Of a stretch of 24,993 nucleotides of DNA, positions 18,101 to 24,903 are shown piece by piece. The stretch's first letter is position 1. Each line of letters opens with the position of its first letter. Under the pieces are notes generated by a model. It saw only the letters and a list, made by a program, of their open reading frames with translations. It ran no database searches and was not told where the DNA came from. Source of the stretch: CAYMLL01 sp964390645 (GTDB taxonomy: Bacteria; Planctomycetota; UBA8108). The translations under genes were made by a program, and so were the position numbers. The DNA is taken from NCBI GenBank assembly GCA_964390645.1, contig CAYMLL010000080.1, forward strand, positions 1-24,993, read 5' to 3'.

Positions 18101-19017
18101 TGCCCGCTGTAGCGCTGCCACTGCTTCGTCAGCTCGGCGTCGTTGAGCTCGCCGGTGTGGACGCGCAGCTGGTGACGGATGACTGCACGCTTGCCGCGGG
18201 CGATCTTCCAGTCGCCGAGCCGGGCGCGGACCGGGCCGACGCCCAGCTGCCCATCGACGCGCCACGGCTGAGGAAAGCCCGCGTTGCTCGAGTGGTCGAA
18301 GATCGAGATATGCGCGAGGTCGTCCCGTCCCTCGACCTTCATGCCGACGTCGATCCACGGCGAGCGCTGGCCTTCCGCGCGTTCGTTTCGCTGTCGTGCC
18401 GTGTTGACGACCTCTCCTTCGATGCCGCGGCGCCACGGCATGCGCAGAAAGAGCCCGCCGTAGTCGTACTTGCCGATGGTGACGTCGGTGCGTCCCTCGC
18501 CGACCCACTCGAGGTCGAGGATGTACTCGCCGTCGACCTCGCGCATCGACCACGTCTGCGTCTCCGTCAGGACGGCCTCGCCGTCCTTGTCGAGGAGGTC
18601 GTAGACGGTGCGCCACGCGACGGTGTCGTACTTGCCGCCGCCGTCGCCCTGCAGAACGCTGGAGGAGACGCGACGCCAGTGCGAGCCCTCGGGGTGATGG
18701 AAGTAGTCCCTGCCGTTGACGCGCGTGAAGCCCCAGTAGAGCCCCGTCTGATGCTCGTGATGTCCGGGGCTGTACTCCGTCAGCACGCCCTTGCCGTCCG
18801 GTGCGACGATGGGGTGCAGGTAAGGGCGGAAGTCCGCGCGAGCGTTCTGCGTCAGGATCGGCTGCTCGCCGTCCGGACGGTAGACGGAGATGGTGCCGGC
18901 GCTCTCGTCCCGGCGGACGCGCAGAGAGCCGGCTTCGAGGACCGTCGTGCTGCTCGACGCTGTGACGATCGTCGAGACGATCGTCACGGCGACGAGGAGT
19001 CTGTCGGTTCGGGTCAT
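15148..19017 (-). CDS. DUF6807 (PmoA-like) / PVC propeller / HEAT / cytochrome c fusion protein
   Basis: The product has 1289 residues. The ATG at 19017 shares its A with the upstream sulfatase stop (TGATG), with SD-like AGGAAA about 9 nt before it. A signal peptide (LLVAVTIVSTIVTASS) precedes four parts. Residues about 30-310 are DUF6807/PmoA-like (LHPIVAPDGKGVLTEYSPGH, HHEHQTGLYWGF). Residues about 334-720 are the PVC-type glucose/sorbosone dehydrogenase-like beta-propeller (WASEPMITQPMAFCWDDRG, LILEDTDHDGVAD, HGFSNPWGIDHDSKG). Residues about 730-1120 are helical HEAT-like repeats. Residues about 1140-1270 are a cytochrome c domain with CSACH (Cys1151, Cys1154, His1155) and a downstream Met for haem. 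Such proteins are thought to be periplasmic electron-transferring dehydrogenases for sugars or related alcohols. DUF6807 at the N-terminus is less usual; the PmoA name does not imply methane oxidation. It is the middle gene of the operon. Confidence 0.92.
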   Translation of the reverse strand: MTRTDRLLVAVTIVSTIVTASSSTTVLEAGSLRVRRDESAGTISVYRPDGEQPILTQNARADFRPYLHPIVAPDGKGVLTEYSPGHHEHQTGLYWGFTRVNGRDYFHHPEGSHWRRVSSSVLQGDGGGKYDTVAWRTVYDLLDKDGEAVLTETQTWSMREVDGEYILDLEWVGEGRTDVTIGKYDYGGLFLRMPWRRGIEGEVVNTARQRNERAEGQRSPWIDVGMKVEGRDDLAHISIFDHSSNAGFPQPWRVDGQLGVGPVRARLGDWKIARGKRAVIRHQLRVHTGELNDAELTKQWQRYSGQGGTWALWGLAQREGRAAKLLTPEQAVSQMTVRDGFQVNVWASEPMITQPMAFCWDDRGRLWFAENRDYESRGRGFSNSGDSRILILEDTDHDGVADTRKVFLEGVPFPAGIAVGFGGVWLGAPPNLLFVPDRDGDDVADRDDIEVRLTGWGIRDRHETLNSLLWGPDGWLYGCQGFATPSRVGKPKGKGKLYKHREPFPRKIEYAGDPVDINGGVWRYHPTKDRFEVVAHGFSNPWGIDHDSKGQLFITACVIPHLWHVIPGGIYHRQGGRHFSPYVYSDIRTITDHRHRSAHGGARVYESDAFPDEYRGRIFMANIHEHAVLTDILEPSGSGFVGRHGDDLVLANNAQWIGFSVEIGPDGAVYVLDWHDADICGKAVINKETGRVFRITSKASDARQWEGRYSDIAKMSDGALARLQLSESDWHARRARVVLQDRATKRRIDDGALGILRRIFAKHEDANRRLRAMWTLHVTGSFTAALLAETLGDADEHVRAWAIQLLCEDSSPPASTLERFRTMAGEDSSPVVRLYLAAALQRIDAEKRWPIASALVGRAEDADDHNIPKMIWFGIEPLVPGNPRRALALAAASEIPLVARHVARRLADADELDALVDAIHEPSSARRQLVLGMRDGLEGSFDVTAPPGWVRTYESLLKSDDAETAQLAVELAQHLGDNAAARERLTTLVDRDADTDDRRGALRALARQRFPALRSRLFALLDEPVLRRDAIRAMAAFDDGRVASTLLGRYAGLDAPEKLEVVHTLASRPRSGWELAKAIQRGAVPRRDVPAYVARQLRRVVGSGFVEIWGPIDARSSQTEAAFTKYRALLTDKALAAASPREGRQVFERTCSACHKIYGKGGEIGPDITGANRTDLSYVLGNILTPSDVIQDDYRMLLVLTNEGRLYSGILADESPRQIRLRVAGQPEPVVIAKSAIASRETAKVSMMPEGLLRDLTDEEVLDLVAYLRTPAQVPLPAEKPAAGSGEGS
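18962..18987. repeat. 26-bp perfect inverted repeat inside the signal-peptide codons
   Basis: GTGACGATCGTC (18962-18973) and GACGATCGTCAC (18976-18987) are perfect inverted copies separated by 2 bp. In the mRNA of the DUF6807 fusion gene this falls on codons 11-19 and could form a 10-bp hairpin with a 6-nt loop, 30 nt after the start codon. Each arm also contains the palindrome GACGATCGTC. Confidence 0.6.
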
Positions 19018-20570
19018 CAGTTTCGTTTCCTGTCTCGTATCGGCGTCGTGCCCGCCTTGCCGCGGGTGCGCCAGCTGTCGTGGCGGAAGATAGCTTCGTC
19101 GATGAAGGGGTAGGTGTCCCACGGGCTCTCGCCGCGCAGGCGCGGGTCGCCTCGCTCCCTCAGGTAGCTCTGGAGGCGACTCGCCAGCTCCGACTTGATG
19201 CTCTCGAATCGGGGGTCGCTCGAGATGTTGCGCAGCTGGTCGGGGTCGCTCTGCATGTCGTAGAGCTCCTCGGCCGGACGACGCCCGAAGGCCAGCAGGA
19301 AGTAGGGGTGGATGTCCGCGCGGTGACTCTCGCGCAGCAGGAAGGACTTCGTGCTCCCCTTGTCGCAGTCGCCGTAGAAGCGCTGGTGCGACGAGAGGAA
19401 GTCCGGGTCGCCCGCGGGCCAGCGGTCGGGCTCGTAGTTCCGGATGTAGGCGTAGCGATGGGTGCGGATCGAGCGCATCGGGTAGCCGACGCCGTCGCGC
19501 CGGGTGATGATGTGTCGCTCGAAGGCGGTGACGACGAAGTCGCGCGAGGGATCGATGCGACCGGACCTCGTCGAGCTCAAGAGCGGCCAGAGGCTGCGGC
19601 CGCTCATCTCCCGGGGTGTCCGGAGTCCGGCGGTCTCCAGCAGAGTCGGCGCGCTGTCGGTCAGGTTGACGAGGTCGTCGCTCGTCCGGCCCGCCGGTAT
19701 CTGCGCGGGCCAGCGCGCTGCGAGTGGCACGCGCACGCCGCTGTCGTAGAGGTTGCACTTGGAGCGCGGCAGCGGATTGCCGTGATCGCTCGTGACGATG
19801 ACGAGCGTGTTCGCGAGCTCACCGCGCTTCTCGAGCACGGCGAGCATGCGCCCGAGGTGCCGATCGAAGTGCTCGATCTCGAGGCCGTGGTCGAGGATCT
19901 CACCGCGCGTCACCGGATCGTCGGGAAGGCAGCCCGGAAGCCTTGCGTCCTCGAGCTTCTTTCCGGCACGCTTCCACGCGCCGGTGTCGTAGTCCTGGTG
20001 CGGCTCGAGCGCGCCGTACCAGAAGAAGAACGGCTTCGACGGATCGCGATCGGCGAGGAAGGCCTCGAAGTTGCGCGCGTAGTCCCGGTCGTAGATGCCG
20101 CGCCGGCGCTTCTCGAGCCGATGCTGGTTGAAGGCCTTGCCGGTGATCGACTCCGTGTCGGACGAGATATAGGAGCGCGCCGGCAGCTTCGTCCCGGGGG
20201 CACCGAAGCCTTCGAGGCGTCCCGGCCCCCAGGTCTTGCCGGTCGCCGCGAGCTCGTAGCCGCTCTTCTGCAGGTCGAGCGTGAAGAGCGCGAAGCTCGA
20301 CTTCAGCACGCCCATCAGGTTGCCAGCCTCCTCGAGCTCCCAGATGTTGCGTCCGGTGAGGATGGCGGCACGCGATGGCGCGCACGATGGCGCGGCGGCG
20401 TAGGCGTGGCTGAAGAGCACGCCCTCGTCAGCGATCCGGTCGAAGGACGGGGTGCGGGTGGCGCGATCGCCGTACGCGCCGACGTGCATCCACGACTGGT
20501 CGTCGGAGATCGCGAAGAGGACGTTGGGGCGCGCGGGCGCGGCGCTCGCGAAGCGCGTGCTCGACGCCAT
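19017..20570 (-). CDS. Type I sulfatase (heparan N-sulfatase-like), first gene of operon
   Basis: From the ATG at 20570 the product has 517 residues. The core starts at once with RPNVLFAISDDQSW (metal-binding DD) and the signature CAPSRAAILTGR (Cys63, formylglycine site). VTSDHGNPLPRSKCNLYDSG carries further metal and active-site residues. The sequence style resembles N-sulfoglucosamine sulfohydrolase-like sulfatases; substrate assignment is inference. The upstream frame encodes a clear signal-peptide-like stretch (RSLRVALLFCCMASS) that runs into the annotated Met, but has no ATG, GTG or TTG. ACG codons sit at 20604-20609, exactly where an initiator Met would be expected. The true start is therefore probably near 20606-20609, through a C/T change or a non-canonical start. 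The stop overlaps the next gene's start by one base, indicating translational coupling. Confidence 0.92.
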   Translation of the reverse strand: MASSTRFASAAPARPNVLFAISDDQSWMHVGAYGDRATRTPSFDRIADEGVLFSHAYAAAPSCAPSRAAILTGRNIWELEEAGNLMGVLKSSFALFTLDLQKSGYELAATGKTWGPGRLEGFGAPGTKLPARSYISSDTESITGKAFNQHRLEKRRRGIYDRDYARNFEAFLADRDPSKPFFFWYGALEPHQDYDTGAWKRAGKKLEDARLPGCLPDDPVTRGEILDHGLEIEHFDRHLGRMLAVLEKRGELANTLVIVTSDHGNPLPRSKCNLYDSGVRVPLAARWPAQIPAGRTSDDLVNLTDSAPTLLETAGLRTPREMSGRSLWPLLSSTRSGRIDPSRDFVVTAFERHIITRRDGVGYPMRSIRTHRYAYIRNYEPDRWPAGDPDFLSSHQRFYGDCDKGSTKSFLLRESHRADIHPYFLLAFGRRPAEELYDMQSDPDQLRNISSDPRFESIKSELASRLQSYLRERGDPRLRGESPWDTYPFIDEAIFRHDSWRTRGKAGTTPIRDRKRN

Positions 20571-20837
20571 GCAGCAGAAGAGCAGCGCGACGCGGAGCGA
20601 CCTCGTCGTGGGCGAGCGTCGGGGAGAGAGGGCTGCGGCGGATGATGCTATTGCGCTGCGCGGTCGCCGTCAACGACGCGGCGATGCGGCGGTCCGGGCC
20701 GCGTTCGACTCACGGCGCGTCGGCGCCCGGCTGCTCGCGACGCGCGGCCGTCGCCGGGGTCCCGGAGATTGGGTGCATCCGTCGTCGACATGCGGTCAGA
20801 TGACGGCCCGGTCGGGGTCCTCCCGGAACGCGAGGGT

Positions 20838-20938
20838 GTCGAAGGTCGAAGGTCGAAGGTCGAAGGTCGAAGGTCNNNNNNNNNNGCGGGGGGGGGGGCC
20901 TCGCGCCACGCGCGATGGGCGATGGTCGAAGGTCGAAG
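20838..20938. repeat. Heptamer tandem repeat (GTCGAAG) interrupted by assembly gap
   Basis: GTCGAAG is repeated 5.4 times at 20838-20875 up to the gap, and two further perfect copies occur at 20925-20938, ending directly at the ATG of the next gene (20939). Between them lie the N run and an 11-G run at 20888-20898. The true repeat is probably longer and was collapsed in assembly. It occupies most of the promoter-side half of the 368-bp interval between the divergent genes at 20570 and 20939. No other gene is visible there. Confidence 0.9.
20876..20885. other. Assembly gap (10 N)
   Basis: Ten undetermined bases join two sequence pieces inside a tandem repeat. The gap length is probably arbitrary, and the linkage across it depends on scaffolding. 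Confidence 0.98.
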
Positions 20939-23227
20939 ATGAGAACGCTCGTCGCGCTGCTGGTGTGCCTGTCCGTGTCGGCGTCGCCCTGCGCTGCCGA
21001 CGACGCGCCGATCCGGGTGATCGTCGACGCCGACACCGCCAACGAGATCGATGATCTCTTCGCGATCGTGCGCGCGCTCGGGGAGCCGCGCTTTCGCATC
21101 GAGGGGCTGACGTCGTCGCAGTGGCACCGGGGCCGGGGCGCCGGCTCCGACTCCGTCTCGGAGAGCCAGCGGCTCAACGAGGAGATCCTCCGACTTCTCG
21201 GGATGACGTCGATCCCGCACCCGCTCGGCGCCCGCGAGCCGCTCGCTGACCCGTCCACTCCACGCGACTCCGCCGCCGCGCGCTGGATCATCGCCAGGGC
21301 GAAGGAGACGCCCGCGGACGAGAAGCTGGTGGTCGTCTCGCTGGGGTCGATGACCAATCTCGCGTCGGCGGTGCTGATCGACCCGAGCATCGTCGCCAGG
21401 GTCCGCTTCCACGTCATGGGGCTCGGCTACGACGATCGAGCCGGCACGTGGAGTCGCAAGGAGTTCAACGCGGACAACGACCAGGCGGCGGTGGACGTCC
21501 TGCTCGAGACCGAGGGACTCGAGCTCCACGTGATGACGGGCTCGGTGTCCGGTCAGATGCGGCTGGCTCGCTCGACGGTCGACGAGGAGCTGCGCGGCAG
21601 GGGCGCCATCGAGGACTACCTCGTGGGACGCTGGGAGAGCTACGCGCCGACGAAGAGGCGCTGGACCATGTGGGACATCGCGGCGATCCAGGCCCTCGCG
21701 AGCCCCGCGTCCGCCTTCGAGGTGCGGGTCTCGACGCCGTCGACCGAGCGCCCCCGCACGGTTCACGTCTACACCGAGATCGACCAGGCGCGGATGGAGA
21801 GGGAGTACTGGGCCGCGCTGGCCGCCCACCGAGATGCTCGCGCGAAGCGGCGCGCCTGGGCGCAGTTCCGCGGGCCCAACGCATCGGGGATCGCGCCCGG
21901 CGACGAGCCGCTGCCCGATCGGGTCGGCCCCGACTCGAACCTGTTGTGGAGAGTCGACGTGCCGACCGGGCACTCGTCTCCCGCGGTCACGGGGGACCGT
22001 ATCTACCTGACGGCCGTCAAGGGCCGGTCGCTCTGGACGATGGCCTTCGAGCGTCTCGGGGGGAAGCTCGTCTGGGAGCGGGAGGCACCGCTGCGTGGCG
22101 TCGAGGCGATCCACGACATCGGCAGCCTGGCGCAGCCGAGCCCCGTCACCGACGGCGAGAGGGTGATCAGCTTCTTCGGATCCAGCGGCCTGCTCTGCCA
22201 CGATCGCGACGGCCGGCGGCTCTGGTACCTGCCGATGGGGCCCTTCAACAACGACTTCGGCGCCGGCGCCTCGCCGATCATCGCCGGCGATCGCGTCATC
22301 CTCAGCCAGGACCACGACGCCGACTCCTTCGTCATGGCCGTCGATAAGCTCAGTGGCGAGGTCCTCTGGAAGACCGACCGCTCCGAGTTTCCCCGCGGCT
22401 ACGCCACGCCGATCCTGTGGCGCAACGCCGGTCGCGAGGAGGTCGTTGTCGCCGGCACCTTGCGTGTCGTCGGCTACGACCTCGCCAGCGGCAAGGAGAT
22501 GTGGACGGTGCGGGGTATCTCGCGTCTCGTCAACGTGACGCCGACGGTCGACGAGAGCGGCACGCTCTACGTCTCGAGCTGGACCTCCGGTGGCGACTCC
22601 AGCGACCGGTTCAAGGTCGATTCCTTCGACGAGTTCCTGGCGGCGAACGACCGCGACGGCGACAAGCTCATCGTCCGGGAGGAGGTGCCCGAGGGGCCGC
22701 TGAAGCCGCGCTTCAACCAGGTCGACCGCGACAAGAGCGGCAAGGTGACGCGTCGGGAGTACGAGACCATGCGCGGGATCATCGACTCGGCCCGCAACGT
22801 CTGCATGGCGATCCGTCCGGGGGCCAGCGGCGATGTGACCGACACGCACGTGCTGTGGCGTCACCGCAAGAAGCTGCCCTACGTGCCGTCGCCGCTGGTC
22901 CGCGACGGCGTCGTCTTTCTGGTCAAGAAGGGCGGCATCGTCTCGTCGCTCGACGCGAAGACCGGCAAGCCGCTGAAGGAGGGACGCGTCTCGGCGCAGG
23001 GAAGCTACTACGCGTCACCGGTCAGCGGTGACGGGAAGATCTACTTCATCAACCAGCGCGGTGACGTCAGCGTCATCCGCGCCGCGGACGAGTGGGAGGA
23101 GATCCACCACGCGCGGCTGCGGGAGCCGACCTACGCGACGCCGGCCATCCACGGCGGTCGCATCTACGTGCGTACGGCGAGGTCGCTCTACTGCTTCGGC
23201 CTGCCCGAATCGACCGATCGTCGCTGA
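20939..23227 (+). CDS. Nucleoside hydrolase-like domain fused to PQQ-like beta-propeller with EF-hands
   Basis: The product has 762 residues. The ATG at 20939 is preceded by the heptamer repeat, whose AAGG about 7 nt upstream may act as ribosome binding site. A signal peptide (MRTLVALLVCLSVSASPCAA) leads to a nucleoside hydrolase-like domain (about 23-300) with VDADTANEIDD (Asp30, Asp32, Asn35, Asp38, Asp39), the calcium/ribose-binding motif in its longer variant. From residue about 305, WAQFRGPNASGIA opens a PQQ-like beta-propeller with GHSSPAV, LVWEREA and YATPAIHGGRIYVRT. Two EF-hand loops (DRDGDKLIVREE and DRDKSGKVTRRE, about 571-607) are inserted between blades. No break separates the parts. 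The propeller may be a binding scaffold or a quinoprotein; the substrate is unknown. Fusion of these modules is unusual to me, though each is common in planctomycetes. Confidence 0.92.
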   Translation: MRTLVALLVCLSVSASPCAADDAPIRVIVDADTANEIDDLFAIVRALGEPRFRIEGLTSSQWHRGRGAGSDSVSESQRLNEEILRLLGMTSIPHPLGAREPLADPSTPRDSAAARWIIARAKETPADEKLVVVSLGSMTNLASAVLIDPSIVARVRFHVMGLGYDDRAGTWSRKEFNADNDQAAVDVLLETEGLELHVMTGSVSGQMRLARSTVDEELRGRGAIEDYLVGRWESYAPTKRRWTMWDIAAIQALASPASAFEVRVSTPSTERPRTVHVYTEIDQARMEREYWAALAAHRDARAKRRAWAQFRGPNASGIAPGDEPLPDRVGPDSNLLWRVDVPTGHSSPAVTGDRIYLTAVKGRSLWTMAFERLGGKLVWEREAPLRGVEAIHDIGSLAQPSPVTDGERVISFFGSSGLLCHDRDGRRLWYLPMGPFNNDFGAGASPIIAGDRVILSQDHDADSFVMAVDKLSGEVLWKTDRSEFPRGYATPILWRNAGREEVVVAGTLRVVGYDLASGKEMWTVRGISRLVNVTPTVDESGTLYVSSWTSGGDSSDRFKVDSFDEFLAANDRDGDKLIVREEVPEGPLKPRFNQVDRDKSGKVTRREYETMRGIIDSARNVCMAIRPGASGDVTDTHVLWRHRKKLPYVPSPLVRDGVVFLVKKGGIVSSLDAKTGKPLKEGRVSAQGSYYASPVSGDGKIYFINQRGDVSVIRAADEWEEIHHARLREPTYATPAIHGGRIYVRTARSLYCFGLPESTDRR

Positions 23228-23320
23228 GGAGTCGTGGGACGGTCGGCCCGGGCCCCTCACCTCGCGCCGGCCGCGGCGTCGCCGCTTCCGCTGCGTCCCG
23301 GAGTCGTCGAGGCCGTACGA

Positions 23321-24739
23321 CTACCGGGACTCGCCGAGAAGAGCCGCGAGGGTCTTCTCGATCGACGCGGCCCAGATCTCGTAGCCCCTCGGCGAGAGGT
23401 GGAGGTGGTCGGGCATCACCGCCCGGCTCATCGACCCGTCGTCCTCGAGGAACTCATGGCCGATGTCGAGGTAGGTCACGTGCGGGTCCACGTCGAGCCT
23501 GCGAATCGCCTGATTGACCTGGAGGATACCGCCGCGCTGCTCGTTGAAGTGCTTGCCGCGCGGGAAGATGCCGAGCAGCAGGATCTTCGTCTGCGGCAGC
23601 TTCGCACGCAGCTTCTCGACGACGGCGATCACGCCGTCGACCATCTCCGGAGCGGAGTTCCTGCCCTTGCCGGAGTTGTTGGTGCCGATCATGACGACGG
23701 CGGCCCTGGGGGAGATGCCGTCGATATTGCCGTTATCCAGTCGCCAGAGAACGTGCTGCGTCCGGTCACCGCCGATGCCGAGGTTGACGGCCTTGCGCTC
23801 GCCGTAGTACTTCGACCAGACCTGTCTCCCGGCCCCCTCCCAGCCCTGGGTGATGGAGTCGCCGATGAAGATCAGGTCGACGTCGCCCTGAGCGACTCGG
23901 GCGTTGAATCGCTGGTGGCGCTTCATCCAGCCGCCGCCTCGTGGAGCGGGAGCCACGGCCGAGTGAACGGCGAAGCGGGTGTCGGGCGCCTCCAGGTCGA
24001 CCTCCTTGATCCAGATGTTGCGATAGAGGACCTCGTGTCCTTCGCACTGGAGCTTGAGTCCCTGCGGTGTGTCCGTGACGCCGACTCCGCCCTGGTTGCC
24101 ACCGTCGACTCCGGAGGCAGGACCGCCCCACACCTTGTTGATGGGCTGGTTCTCGTGGACCTTCCTGCCGTTGAAGTACATCGACAGGAGCGCCTTCTCG
24201 GTGCGCTTGCCGTCCTTGAAGCGTGCGGCGCGGAAGTTGATGTCGTAGGCGTTCCACTTCCCCAGGCCGCGGTAGGCGTGGTATGGAGAGACCGTCTCGT
24301 TGATCACGGCTCCCATACCGTGTCGGGTCCTGTCACCGTCGAGGACCTGGATCTCGTAGCGGTTCTGCAGATAGACGCCGCTGTTGCCTCCACGCTTCGG
24401 GATGAGGAACTCGATGTGAAGCCGGAAGTCGCGGTACTTCTTCCTGGTGACGACGTCCGCGGCGCCGTACTTGCCCCCGGCGGCTGCCGGGTCGTCCGTC
24501 ATCAGGACGGAGCCCTTGTCGACGGGGTCCTTGACGATTCTCCACTTGATAGGCAGGGATGACGAGTAGCGCGGACCCTCCCAGTAGGTCCACTTGGCGT
24601 CGAGCATCTCGCGGCTTCCGTCGAAGATCAGCTCGGCGCCCGCCTCGGGTCCCACGCCGACGCCGACGTCGGCCAGGGCTGCGCTGGAAGCGGAGATCGT
24701 CAGGAGAACACCGCTGAGAAGAGTCGTCGTCGTACGCAT
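23321..24739 (-). CDS. Secreted DUF1080 (3-keto-disaccharide hydrolase-like) – SGNH/GDSL esterase fusion
   Basis: The product has 472 residues. The ATG at 24739 follows AAAGGG with 8-9 nt spacing and begins a signal peptide (MRTTTTLLSGVLLTISASSA), so it is preferred over the in-frame start at 24784. Residues about 30-255 are DUF1080 (ELIFDGSREMLDAKW, FLIPKRGGNSGVYLQNRYEI, LQCEGHEVLYRNIWIKEVDL), a concanavalin-like fold with members acting on 3-keto-glycosides. Residues about 280-470 are an SGNH hydrolase with IFIGDSITQGW (Ser295), GIGGD, GTNN and DHLHLS (Asp444, His447), a complete set of catalytic blocks like platelet-activating-factor acetylhydrolase-type esterases. It may remove acyl groups and cleave an oxidised glycoside of the same substrate in the periplasm. 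It is convergent with the propeller gene (93 nt) and divergent from the lipoprotein gene at 24904. Confidence 0.93.
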   Translation of the reverse strand: MRTTTTLLSGVLLTISASSAALADVGVGVGPEAGAELIFDGSREMLDAKWTYWEGPRYSSSLPIKWRIVKDPVDKGSVLMTDDPAAAGGKYGAADVVTRKKYRDFRLHIEFLIPKRGGNSGVYLQNRYEIQVLDGDRTRHGMGAVINETVSPYHAYRGLGKWNAYDINFRAARFKDGKRTEKALLSMYFNGRKVHENQPINKVWGGPASGVDGGNQGGVGVTDTPQGLKLQCEGHEVLYRNIWIKEVDLEAPDTRFAVHSAVAPAPRGGGWMKRHQRFNARVAQGDVDLIFIGDSITQGWEGAGRQVWSKYYGERKAVNLGIGGDRTQHVLWRLDNGNIDGISPRAAVVMIGTNNSGKGRNSAPEMVDGVIAVVEKLRAKLPQTKILLLGIFPRGKHFNEQRGGILQVNQAIRRLDVDPHVTYLDIGHEFLEDDGSMSRAVMPDHLHLSPRGYEIWAASIEKTLAALLGESR

Positions 24740-24826
24740 CCGGATCGCCCTTTCTGACTTGTGATGGCCGTGAGCTCGCATCATCGTCGATCATCGATCG
24801 GAGCCGTGGCCATCGAAATCTCGAGC

Positions 24827-24838
24827 GGATTCGAATCC
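24827..24838. promoter_or_regulatory. 12-bp perfect palindrome in a divergent intergenic region
   Basis: GGATTCGAATCC is a perfect palindrome midway in the 164-bp interval between the divergent starts at 24739 and 24904. It could be an operator for a dimeric regulator. It resembles a tRNA T-loop, but no tRNA surrounds it. Confidence 0.25.
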
Positions 24839-24903
24839 CTGACGACGGCGAGAGTGGCCCGGTCGTACCATCCGTCAGCCATCCTTGCGGCAGAGGGGTT
24901 CTG

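Noticed and set aside
15124..20645. Several plus-strand open frames of 500-660 codons opposite the sulfatase/cytochrome/SDR operon
   Set aside because: They are antisense shadows of genes with clear family motifs, with no ribosome binding sites or recognisable domains of their own.
20838..20875. Possible CRISPR array
   Set aside because: The units are 7 bp in direct tandem without spacers, so this is a simple repeat.
23245..23254. Palindrome GGCCCGGGCC between convergent genes as a terminator
   Set aside because: It has no loop and no T-tract, and short GC palindromes are expected often here.
24822..24842. tRNA T-loop-like sequence (GGATTCGAATCC)
   Set aside because: The flanks do not pair as a T-stem, and no anticodon arm or acceptor stem is found on either strand.
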